In this document: piece after piece, positions 15,201 through 20,972 of the stretch | Layout of the letters: each line of letters begins with the position of its first letter | How positions within the stretch are numbered: position 1 is the stretch's first letter | Virus record (IMG/VR): IMGVR_UViG_3300048597_000291 | Coordinates: 1 to 28,284 of that record | DNA length: 28,284 bases | Source of the DNA: a virus | Strand: one strand, 5' to 3' | Notes under the pieces: generated by a model | The model's database searches: none | Told to the model about the DNA's origin: nothing | The model's input: the letters and a program-made list of their open reading frames with translations, nothing else | Translations under genes and position numbers: made by a program

Positions 15201-15280
15201 TGGGTAAAGACTTCGTGGGTTTCAAAGGACAAATCGCATACACCCCAACAGGTATTTTTTCAGCCAAGCGGAATCAATGA
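12224..15280 (+). CDS. DUF935 portal protein carrying GNAT-like and ParB-like cargo domains
   Basis: 1018 residues; Mu gp29-type portals have about 500. Residues 1-410 are the DUF935 portal core (GLRWRQMRFNPLRSLTPERLASAL..., KRMGVQDLLAFSEKFSIPGVLGR). From 416 come three linkers of type ENYNPDQ (416, 547, 814). Between the first two lies a GNAT-like acetyltransferase fold with the acetyl-CoA loop YQRKGVGARL (497-506). Between the second and third lie an unrecognised segment (about 575-735) and a helical tail (about 741-811) resembling the usual DUF935 C-terminus. After the third comes a ParB-like domain (866-930) with ITGSHRIFAARKAGLEEIPV. TTG 12224 is chosen because it overlaps the previous ORF and follows AGAGGAAAGGGGG; ATG 12236 is the alternative. 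Cargo G+C is lower than that of the core. Confidence 0.85.
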   Translation: MNLTMENLGLRWRQMRFNPLRSLTPERLASALDQSAAGWLREQALICEVIEQREAIVRSVMTKRRAAVARRDWQIVMPDPDDPKAEAHKATLEHFYNNLTVTDAADLNVRTGFSGLLRQMMDAIIQRYAVHEIIWKPGADGLTAELRRVPLYFFENRTGKLRFVGPETRADGVDLEEDGWMVTVADGIGEAISICYMYKRMGVQDLLAFSEKFSIPGVLGRTSAKKDSPEGIAMRDSVLAYASEWVGLVYGDDGAIKDPIQVIQTPGAATLPQMTIAEYMDRMIATLVRGGDLSTISRKDSTGSNPQEDETAALLEDDCALVSETLQTQLDRLVIRMVHGDETPAAYIVVNPPDTTDARREIEIDEALARLGVKQKPEDLAERYGREYAEDQESEEEVNRKAAEGAKGREGEEEEMAAENYNPDQARNPAGQTGGGRWMGLLEGIKPSHEYVGGDAWQKDMRSSIRKGEEEIAYADWDYDKFEKIPRIKMIEVSPNYQRKGVGARLVKDIMQSIGAGKVEWTYATPAGDALRQSLIKSGIVFHDPDMAENYNPDQPRVPKGLGDPSGEWTDDPEHAGDWKPKGKKGTESGKLKWKKREGTRVMAPLTYTDDYTISHRPGRHNLTHTTEGKNDHLGEFTTADEAKAAAEVHATKSVVETQSKPYIKPDTAKLLGEFGGVNMPGVGTLQLTQQGEMWVGSIDGKPELAFKKKDDTVTSLVTLAEYRKSQTKTLRKPAANEAQSSDLAQRLTGALSADLQPLGEALAGALQAGDMPAFQAALKKISKRMPEFLESPAMEDLMASEFVKALTQDETEMAENYNPDQARAPKGSPDGGKWTAGGDGGNQTKEASESPTLLEANGTRNPEYVEPVNEIYPGREADVDEMAEDMRKNGWTGRPIGVVGDNAITGSHRIFAARKAGLEEIPVIEIDEETADQFNEWFTTTEESTWGIDYSHWATQDDESKLADISKALKSGIEGLADMEALLRAEVASNNVGKDFVGFKGQIAYTPTGIFSAKRNQ
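13474..13497 (+). repeat. Portal linker repeat, copy 1
   Basis: The 24 bases beginning GGCGGAGAATTACAATCC and ending GGACCA code for AENYNPDQ. They are identical to the copy at 13864 and one base different from that at 14665, while the flanking sequence differs. It marks the boundary between the portal core and the GNAT-like module. Confidence 0.85.
13864..13887 (+). repeat. Portal linker repeat, copy 2
   Basis: All 24 bases match copy 1. The protein continues PRVPKGLGDPSGEWTDD, a fuller form of the 'NPDQPR.p.G.WT' linker known from phage head proteins and polyvalent proteins. It separates the GNAT-like module from the unrecognised segment. Confidence 0.85.
14665..14688 (+). repeat. Portal linker repeat, copy 3
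   Basis: 23 of 24 bases match copies 1 and 2; the single change (TAC to TAT) is silent. The protein continues ARAPKGSPDGGKWTAGG. It separates the portal C-terminal helices from the ParB-like module. Confidence 0.85.
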
Positions 15281-15510
15281 AGCAACTCGGACATTACATT
15301 CAAAGCGGCCGTTGTGGGCATGCGACCTTGCTCCCAACCTTCGACGGTGCGGGGAGAAACTCCGCACGCATCGGCGAGGGCTTGTACGGACAGGCCGGTC
15401 TTGTCGCGGATGGCCTTGATGCCGGGAGCGTAATCCATGACTTGGCCGTGATCGTCCAGAATGACGGGCTGGCCGTAGGAAGAAGCGCTGTGATCTGTGG
15501 TGACTTTCAT
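15274..15510 (-). CDS. Solo XRE-type HTH regulator (moron)
   Basis: 78 residues on the strand opposite to all late genes. The first 30 residues are a short leader (SSYGQPVILDDHGQVMDYAPG). Residues about 31-78 are an XRE/Cro-type HTH: IKAIRDKTGLSVQALADACGVSPRTVEGWEQGRMPTTAALNVMSELL, with the recognition helix SPRTVEGWEQG as in HigA-like antitoxins and short-chain regulators. It ends 7 bases inside the portal gene's 3' end, tail to tail. It has its own promoter with a dyad operator at 15555-15583, so autoregulation is likely. No toxin partner gene lies beside it. It is probably expressed from the prophage; its target is unknown. Confidence 0.75.
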   Translation of the reverse strand: MKVTTDHSASSYGQPVILDDHGQVMDYAPGIKAIRDKTGLSVQALADACGVSPRTVEGWEQGRMPTTAALNVMSELLH

Positions 15511-15554
15511 TTTTTCAATGGGTTTGCCGGGGCGTCATCTCCGCCTGCATTTGG

Positions 15555-15583
15555 AAAATACGCAACATTGCGTAATCAATCAA
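15555..15583 (-). promoter_or_regulatory. Promoter with dyad operator for the XRE gene
   Basis: On the minus strand, TTGATT (15583-15578), a 17-base spacer and TATTTT (15560-15555) form a promoter about 38 bases upstream of the XRE start. Spanning the spacer and -10 edge is a perfect dyad, TACGCAACATTGCGTA (15559-15574), with 7-base arms around a 2-base centre. That is the expected size of an XRE-dimer operator placed to block its own transcription. Confidence 0.65.
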
Positions 15584-15601
15584 ATCCTTTTTTCAACTGA
15601 C

Positions 15602-16816
15602 ATGAACACAGACACCATCCTCGCCAACGCCGCCGATGGCGGATCGCCATTCGCCATCCTGCAACCGGACGGTTTTCTCGTGCCCTTCGGCGAGTTTCCG
15701 CACAAGCAGGGCCTGCAACTCTTCGACCGCGCGGCGGCGGAGGAGATCGTGAAGGCGCACAACTCGGCGCTGTCCAAGCTCACGCGGCTGGTGACGGGCG
15801 GCTCGTATCCGGTCTATGTGGGGCATCCGGACCTCCCCGGCAGCAAGGACACGGACAAGCGGGCTTACGGTTGGATCGAGAACATGCGGGTGACGGATGA
15901 GGGATTGCACCTCTCCGCCAAGTGGAGCGACGCCGGCCGCGAGCTGGTGGAGAACGCGCACTTCAAATTCTACTCGCCGCTCTGGTGGACCAGGAAGGTC
16001 AAGGGCGGCATCCGGCCCATCGCGCTCAAAAGCATGGGCCTGACCAACGATCCGAATATCCCCGTACCGGCGCTGGCGAATGAGGCGGAAGGGGAAGAAG
16101 TGATCAGTGATCAGTCATCAGTGATCAGTGAAGAATCACAGAGCGAAGACGAAACCAAAGAACCAATCGAAAACATGAAACCAGAAATCCTGGCAGCCCT
16201 CGGGCTCGACGAAGGGGCCACACCCGAAAGCGTGCTGGCCAAGATCACGGAGATCCAGGCGGCGGCGAATGAAGCCGAGGCCCGCATCTCCGAATGGCAA
16301 ACCGCAGTGGCAAACGCCAACGCCGAAATCGCGCGGTTTGAAACCGAACTGGCCGCCGCCAACCAATCCGCCAGCGAGGCCACCGCCGCCCTGGCCGCCG
16401 CCAATGAAAAGGTGGAGGAAATCGAAGCCAACCTCGCCATCGCCGCCAATGCCGCGGTGCAGGCGGCGGTGACGGCCGGCCGGATCACCCCGGCGGAGGC
16501 GGAAGCCAAGGCCAGCGAGATCCTCGCGGCGAATGACTTCGATGTGGCGCTCAAGGAACTCGCCAAAGCCCCGGCCAGGTTCAAGACCGCCAGCACCACC
16601 GGCGACCTAGGCGAGGCCAAGAGCCGCCTGGTCGTGGCCGCCAATGACGAGAGCGCGGCCAAGCGCAACGAGCGCGCGGTGCTGGTGGCCAACGAATACG
16701 CCAACACCAACCCCGCCCTGAGCGAGGGCGAGCGCAAGCGCATCGCCTGGCAGCGGGCACAGAAGAAGCACCCCGAACTCTTCGCCAAGAAAGACTCTTC
16801 CGGATCGGCCGCGTGA
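15602..16816 (+). CDS. Mu I-type head maturation protease with scaffold region
   Basis: 404 residues from ATG 15602. Residues 1-160 match the Mu I-protein protease: SYPVYVGHPDLPGS (68-81), KRAYGWIENMRVTDEGLHLSAKW (86-108), FKFYSPLWWT (121-130) and LTNDPNIPVPAL (147-158). Residues 192-404 are Ala/Glu-rich and helical, forming an internal scaffold with a long coiled coil (220-300) and the family's 'AGRITPAEAEAKASEIL' block. In Mu an in-frame internal start makes the free scaffold Z; Met192 (ATG 16175) is the candidate here, although no ribosome site is visible. The linker before it (165-182) is encoded by a GTGATCA heptamer array. Confidence 0.85.
   Translation: MNTDTILANAADGGSPFAILQPDGFLVPFGEFPHKQGLQLFDRAAAEEIVKAHNSALSKLTRLVTGGSYPVYVGHPDLPGSKDTDKRAYGWIENMRVTDEGLHLSAKWSDAGRELVENAHFKFYSPLWWTRKVKGGIRPIALKSMGLTNDPNIPVPALANEAEGEEVISDQSSVISEESQSEDETKEPIENMKPEILAALGLDEGATPESVLAKITEIQAAANEAEARISEWQTAVANANAEIARFETELAAANQSASEATAALAAANEKVEEIEANLAIAANAAVQAAVTAGRITPAEAEAKASEILAANDFDVALKELAKAPARFKTASTTGDLGEAKSRLVVAANDESAAKRNERAVLVANEYANTNPALSEGERKRIAWQRAQKKHPELFAKKDSSGSAA
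16100..16134 (+). repeat. GTGATCA heptamer tandem repeat in the protease gene
   Basis: Units GTGATCA, GTGATCA, GTCATCA, GTGATCA and then the degenerate GTGAAGA run head to tail. They code for the serine-rich linker VISDQSSVISEE between the protease and scaffold domains. The array is related to that at 5109-5132 and sits at a tolerant linker. Confidence 0.75.
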
Positions 16817-16852
16817 CCGCCCGGTAGCATAGCAACACGCACAGACAAAATC

Positions 16853-16876
16853 CGACGGTCATAGACCGCCGCTACA
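16853..16876 (+). repeat. REP-like palindromic repeat, copy 3
   Basis: Identical to copies at 7341, 8668 and 23303. It lies in the 75-base gap between the protease/scaffold gene and the cement protein gene, 16 bases before the latter's start, and could form a small hairpin in the late mRNA. Confidence 0.9.
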
Positions 16877-16891
16877 ACCAATACCAAAAAC

Positions 16892-17368
16892 ATGAAAACA
16901 CTGAAATTGAACATCATCCTGGCGGTTGCTGCCATGGTGTCCGCGTTCCGGGGCCTGCGCCTCGCCGCGAACGTCTATGACGCGGCCGTGGAAACGCACG
17001 ACACATCCGTGACCCGCACCAACGACGCGGCCATCACCGCCCGCCATCTCCTCTGGGGACAGGGCAGCACCGATGGCGGCGTGGCCGTGAACATCGCCAC
17101 CACCCCGCCCCTCGGCACCATTGACAACATCGAAACCGGCACCGGATTGCGCCAAAGCGTGCTCCTGCTCGGCAAGGGTTCCACCAAGAAAATGGTGGCC
17201 AATGCCGCGATCACCGCCGGCTCGCGTGTCTTCACCGCTGCCGCTGGCAAAGTGAGCCCCACGCACGGTTCCACCCTGTATCAGGTCGGCATCGCCCTGA
17301 CTGCTGCCGCCGCCGATGGCGACATCATCGAGGTGGCCGATTGCGCCCCCATCAAAACGAACAGCTAA
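16892..17368 (+). CDS. DUF2190-like capsid cement/decoration protein
   Basis: 158 residues. Residues about 35-155 follow the DUF2190 pattern of small beta-rich cement proteins: an N-terminal YDAAVETHDTSVTRTNDAAITARHLL, the central PPLGTIDNIETGTGLRQSVLLLGKG, then AAITAGSRVFTAAAGKVSP and YQVGIALTAAAADGDIIEVADCAP. Such proteins trimerise on the capsid surface. The first 25 residues are hydrophobic (KTLKLNIILAVAAMVSAFRGLRLAA) like a signal peptide, which is unexpected for a cytoplasmically assembled head part and may be a short arm instead. It lies between scaffold and major capsid, as decoration genes often do. Confidence 0.7.
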   Translation: MKTLKLNIILAVAAMVSAFRGLRLAANVYDAAVETHDTSVTRTNDAAITARHLLWGQGSTDGGVAVNIATTPPLGTIDNIETGTGLRQSVLLLGKGSTKKMVANAAITAGSRVFTAAAGKVSPTHGSTLYQVGIALTAAAADGDIIEVADCAPIKTNS

Positions 17369-17381
17369 CAGACACCACATC

Positions 17382-18398
17382 ATGAACAAATTCCAATCAC
17401 TGGCAGGCAACACCGCCGAACTCAACGACCACTCGAAAGTCTTCGCCGGCTACAATCCGGACGGCCCGAGCGGTATCATCATGGCGGCCAACGACGCCAA
17501 CTTCGACCAGACCCACCTCTCCGAACCGCTCACCGAGTATCTCGTGGACGTGCCGGATGCCGAGGGCCTGGACACCCTGATCGAGGCCGCCTTCCCGTCC
17601 GTGCCCGTGGGCCGGAGTTTCTCCTATCGCGTCCATGACGAGAAGGAGAGCTTCCAAGCCGCGATCAATGACGAGGACATCCGCGAGATCGGCGGCGACT
17701 TCGCGCAGATCCGCCGCACCGGCACGCAGGCCGACGGACGCACCGATAACAAGGGCCTCGTCATGATCCTGGACAACGACCAGGGCGGTGAGGATGCCGC
17801 GGTGCAGCAACGCGCCGTGGCCAACCTCCGCAACCGCCTGCTCCGCACGGAACTCTACCGCGGCGAGGCACTGCTCGAAGCCAACGACACGGCCACCACT
17901 CCGAACTGGGGCGGCAGCAATGCCAGCGCCGATCCGGATGGCAACGTGTTCGAGGCCATCGATCTCTCGGGCGACGCCCGCGGCATCGATGCGAACATCG
18001 TGCTCTTCGGCGGCGGCGCATGGACCAAGCGTTTCCTGAGCCTCGGCCTCGGCAGCAATGCCGCGCGCCATCAGACGCGCAACCTGACGCCCGACCAACT
18101 CCGCGACCTTCTCGGCGTGGAGGCGGTGCTCAAGAGCAAGTTCCGGTATCAATCCAGCGGCACTGCCAAGAGCAAGCTGGTGGCCGACAAGGTGTATGTC
18201 TATTACGCCAAGCGCGGCGCGATGGCGGACGATCCGTCCAACATCAAGCGTTTCGTCACCAGCGTTCCCGGTGGCGGCCTGCTGCGCGTCTACATCGAGC
18301 CGCGCCTCAAGCGCACGGTGATCGCCGTGGAGCATTATAGCCGCCTGGTGCTGACCAGCTCGCTGGGCATCCGCAAGATCGCCCCGACCTTCAGTTGA
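17382..18398 (+). CDS. Major capsid protein (Mu T-like position)
   Basis: 338 residues from ATG 17382. It follows the protease/scaffold and cement genes, the usual place for the major head subunit (gene T, gp34, in Mu). Readable features of an HK97-type shell protein are an N-terminal arm, an extended E-loop-like region (FPSVPVGRSFSYRVHDEKESFQAAINDEDIREIGGDF, residues 68-104), the spine-like helix DAAVQQRAVANLRNRLLRTELYRGEALLEAN, and a beta-rich C-terminal P domain (YVYYAKRGAMADDP...LLRVYIEPRLKRTVIAVEHYSRLVL). A strong perfect hairpin follows the gene. The start has no Shine-Dalgarno sequence, notable for what should be the most strongly made protein. Confidence 0.75.
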   Translation: MNKFQSLAGNTAELNDHSKVFAGYNPDGPSGIIMAANDANFDQTHLSEPLTEYLVDVPDAEGLDTLIEAAFPSVPVGRSFSYRVHDEKESFQAAINDEDIREIGGDFAQIRRTGTQADGRTDNKGLVMILDNDQGGEDAAVQQRAVANLRNRLLRTELYRGEALLEANDTATTPNWGGSNASADPDGNVFEAIDLSGDARGIDANIVLFGGGAWTKRFLSLGLGSNAARHQTRNLTPDQLRDLLGVEAVLKSKFRYQSSGTAKSKLVADKVYVYYAKRGAMADDPSNIKRFVTSVPGGGLLRVYIEPRLKRTVIAVEHYSRLVLTSSLGIRKIAPTFS

Positions 18399-18428
18399 TC
18401 GGCGTGACGGATTAGGACTCCGGTCCGT

Positions 18429-18474
18429 GCCCCTGGCTGGTGAGCTATGGCTCTCCTCACGACCAGCCAGGGGC
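18429..18474 (+). terminator. Perfect 13-base stem-loop after the capsid gene
   Basis: GCCCCTGGCTGGT (18429-18441) pairs perfectly with ACCAGCCAGGGGC (18462-18474) around a 20-base loop. It lies in the 117-base gap after the major capsid gene. No T-run follows, so partial termination or 3'-end protection of the capsid message is more likely than full termination, since genes in the same direction follow at once. Confidence 0.6.
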
Positions 18475-18515
18475 ATCATCGGGGATCTAATTGGACATAC
18501 TAAAAATCTGAAACC

Positions 18516-18956
18516 ATGTGGCGCGAAATCACAGAAGACGACATCTACGGAGTGCTCTCCCAACCGGAGGCGGCGGCTTACCAAACGGCGGCCGTCGCCG
18601 TGGGGCAGGATGTGCTGACGGATGTGACCACCAAGGTGATCGAACAATGCCGCGGCTACATTGCGGACAATCCGGCCAACACGCTGGCGGCGGGATTGAC
18701 GCTGCCGGACCGCGCGATCCTGCCGGCCCTCCACCTGATGCGCGTGGAGCTGCTCACGCGGCTGGACATGGAAGTGAGCAAGGACCGCATGGACGCCAAG
18801 CGCGATGCGATCCGTTTCTTCGAACGCGTGAGCGAAGGCAAGGTGGCGCTTGAAAGCCCCGACGGCGAGACGGATGACAGCGGCACCAGCACCCGCGTGG
18901 AAACCCTCAACTCCCGCGAGCGCATCGCGGACCGCTCCAAACTCTCCGGACTATGA
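18516..18956 (+). CDS. Mu gp36-like head-tail connector (DUF1320-like)
   Basis: 146 residues. It reads like the Mu gp36/DUF1320 head-completion family: an N-terminal EITEDDIYGVLSQPEAAAY, a helical middle (VTTKVIEQCRGYIADNPANT...LTLPDRAILPALHLMRVELLTRLDM) and the late KDRMDAKRDAIRFFERVSEGKVALESPD, matching the 'K..Ai.ff..va.GK..l..p' block. Such proteins form a ring below the portal. It is the first gene after the capsid hairpin and overlaps the next gene by 4 bases (ATGA). Confidence 0.7.
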   Translation: MWREITEDDIYGVLSQPEAAAYQTAAVAVGQDVLTDVTTKVIEQCRGYIADNPANTLAAGLTLPDRAILPALHLMRVELLTRLDMEVSKDRMDAKRDAIRFFERVSEGKVALESPDGETDDSGTSTRVETLNSRERIADRSKLSGL

Positions 18957-19348
18957 TCATCCACGGCCTCCACCACCAGATCGCCATGAATCGGCTCTCC
19001 GCCGGCGAACTCGCGCGCCAGGCCCGCGGCCCGGCGGGAGACCCGCGCACGGCCTACGAAAAGAACTGCGAGGCCGAGCGGCTGGCCAAAGAAGCGGAGG
19101 ACCTCGCCGAGCACGTCAAGGGCAACGAGCAACTCATGGAAGGCATCCTGCACCAGATCCTCTATCTCGCCAAAAGCCCGCACCAGAGCCGCTACCGCAG
19201 CCTCACCCTCACGGCCCTGGAACAGGCCCACTCGTGGCTCATGCGGGAGAACGGCGAGCGCGAGCCGGAGCGCGATTTCAAAATCCTTTCACCCACGCCC
19301 GCCATCAATGGCGCGGGCAAACATCCCACACCGAACGCCGAACATTGA
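18953..19348 (+). CDS. Acb2/Tad1-like helical protein, possible anti-CBASS
   Basis: 131 residues. The segment SRYRSLTLTALEQAHSWL (79-96) matches the closing helix I recall for the Acb2/Tad1 (DUF7681-like) family, 'R.lalT.LEeA..W'. It is preceded by a helix pair (AYEKNCEAERLAKEAEDLAEHVKGNEQLMEGILHQILYL) of the right size. Acb2 of Pseudomonas phages forms a hexamer that sequesters cyclic di- and trinucleotides and so blocks CBASS immunity. It lies among structural genes and overlaps both neighbours by 4 bases. The N-terminal 35 residues and the low-complexity tail do not match anything I know. A plain head-tail accessory protein is the alternative. Confidence 0.5.
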   Translation: MIIHGLHHQIAMNRLSAGELARQARGPAGDPRTAYEKNCEAERLAKEAEDLAEHVKGNEQLMEGILHQILYLAKSPHQSRYRSLTLTALEQAHSWLMRENGEREPERDFKILSPTPAINGAGKHPTPNAEH

Positions 19349-20382
19349 AGGAAGACCTGCCAGCCGCCGCGCAAGTGGCCATGATCCGCGACCTGCTCCC
19401 CACCACGCTGGGCAGCCGCGAGGTCCGCGAAGCGATTGCGGCGGACATCCGCGCCCGGTCGGTGTTTTCGGCGCGGGTGGGAAATGCGGATGTGCTCTCC
19501 GAGATCAAGCGGCAGGTGGATGCGCTGGCCGCCGGGGAAACGAATCTGGCATCCGCGCGGCTGGCGCTGCGGGACGTGCTCAAGGCGGTAGGCTATACGC
19601 CGGAGGGCGGTTTCCCGGAAGACATGGGAGACGTGCCACCGGCCAAGGAAGGCGGCCTGCAAGACATCTCTTCCACGCGGCGGCTGGAGTTCATCCTCAA
19701 CACCCAGACGGCGCTGGTGCGCGGGCGCGGCCAGCAGATGCGCGGCATGCAGCCAGCCCGGCTGCGGCAATTCCCGGCTTGGGAGTTGGATCGGTATTTC
19801 GAAAAGGCGGAACCGCGGTGGTGGGGCGGCAAGCACCTCGGCACCGCGCCAGTGAAAGAGAAGCGTGTGGACCCGCGGCCCCGGTGGATCATCGCCGGCG
19901 GACAACCTACCGAGGATGGCCGCCTGATCGCGCTCAAGGGTGATCCGATCTGGGGAGAACTTGGCTCAAGCGGGAATTTCGACGACGCGCTCGATGTGGA
20001 TTTTCCGCCGTTTGCCTTCAACTCCGGCATGCGATGGATCGAGGTTTCACGCGGCGAGTGCCTGGCACTCGGCATCAAGGGACCGGATGGCGAAAGCATC
20101 GACGAATGGCAGGCGAGGGACCACCCGCTGCTGGTGGACACGCAGAGCGGCATCCCTGCGCCGCAGGCATCGGTGAAGAATCTGGACCCGGAAATCCGCA
20201 AGGCATTCGAAAAATCCGCCGGCGCGGTCATCGTGGAAGACACGGCGACCACCAATGGCAATGCGGATGAGATCCGCGCCAAGCTGGAAGAACGCCGCGC
20301 GGCACGGGAGGCACGCAAGGCGGAACGGCTGGCGAGATCCATCGAATCCCGGCAACTCGAATATGAAGGGAGGGGCGCATGA
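19345..20382 (+). CDS. Minor head protein, Mu gp30 (F)-like, displaced
   Basis: 345 residues from TTG 19345, which overlaps the previous stop (TTGA); ATG 19381 is an alternative start. Residues about 110-140 (LQDISSTRRLEFILNTQTALVRGRGQQMRGMQ) resemble the central helix of Mu F/SPP1 gp7-type head morphogenesis proteins ('yrtn.q.a...gr...m'). Further on are PRWIIAGGQPTEDGRLIALKGDPIWGEL and FPPFAFNSGMRWIEVSRGECLALG, a 'yPPfaFnSGm.W' block seen in such minor head proteins. In Mu this gene follows the portal directly; here it comes after capsid and connector. The C-terminus is a charged helix with repeated AR.A..RKAERLAR. Confidence 0.65.
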   Translation: MKEDLPAAAQVAMIRDLLPTTLGSREVREAIAADIRARSVFSARVGNADVLSEIKRQVDALAAGETNLASARLALRDVLKAVGYTPEGGFPEDMGDVPPAKEGGLQDISSTRRLEFILNTQTALVRGRGQQMRGMQPARLRQFPAWELDRYFEKAEPRWWGGKHLGTAPVKEKRVDPRPRWIIAGGQPTEDGRLIALKGDPIWGELGSSGNFDDALDVDFPPFAFNSGMRWIEVSRGECLALGIKGPDGESIDEWQARDHPLLVDTQSGIPAPQASVKNLDPEIRKAFEKSAGAVIVEDTATTNGNADEIRAKLEERRAAREARKAERLARSIESRQLEYEGRGA

Positions 20383-20972
20383 GCCTGCGGGTGGACATCG
20401 ACGTGTCCGGACTGGACCAGGCGGACCTCGCCGCACTCGGGGCGAGGATGCGCGACGGCGCGGGGCTGCATGCGCGAATGGCCGGCGATGCCGAGATCTT
20501 TGTGAAACAACGCGGCAAGGTGACGGCGGCGGGAGAACACCGCAGCGCATCGCGCCTGGGCGCGCAACCCACCGGCCACTTGTCGGACGCTTACGAGGCC
20601 ATCGAAGGCACCAGCACGGAAGCCAGCGCCAGCCTGTTGGTGCCCCGTGCCAGCCGCCTCCGCGCCGCCTTCGGCCGCTATGTGATCACGCCGAAAAACG
20701 GCAGCAAATTCCTCACCATCCCGGTGGCGCGCGAGGCCTATGGCAAGCGCGCCGGCGAGTTTGATGATCTGTTTTTCATGCGGGCAGGGCCGAAGAAAAC
20801 CCCGCTGCTGGCGCGGGACGTCGGGCGGGGATTCCAGACCATGTATCTGCTCACGCCCAAGGCCGACATCCCGGAAGATAAGAACCTCATCCCATTCGAT
20901 GACCTTGCCGAAGAGGCGCGCGACAGCGCCGAGGCATTCATCGACGAAGCCATCGCCGCCACCTTGTCATGA
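20379..20972 (+). CDS. Virion morphogenesis protein, Mu gp31 (G)-like
   Basis: 197 residues. The N-terminus (VDIDVSGLDQADLAALGARMRDGAGLHARMAGDAEIFVKQRG) and the middle (GAQPTGHLSDAYEAIEGTSTEASASLLVP) follow the plan of the Mu G / P2 S tail-completion and virion-morphogenesis family: an 'a.a..i..r' helix, then 'tg.L..s......ss..a.v.v', then a late ARDVGRGFQTMYLL. As in Mu it directly follows the gp30-like gene (4-base overlap), which strengthens the call. It probably joins head and tail. Similarity is weak and read by eye. Confidence 0.5.
   Translation: MSLRVDIDVSGLDQADLAALGARMRDGAGLHARMAGDAEIFVKQRGKVTAAGEHRSASRLGAQPTGHLSDAYEAIEGTSTEASASLLVPRASRLRAAFGRYVITPKNGSKFLTIPVAREAYGKRAGEFDDLFFMRAGPKKTPLLARDVGRGFQTMYLLTPKADIPEDKNLIPFDDLAEEARDSAEAFIDEAIAATLS

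Noticed and set aside
17397-18734. 445-codon minus-strand frame opposite the capsid gene
   Set aside because: Shadow of the capsid gene; crosses the hairpin and the start of the next gene and shows no motif.
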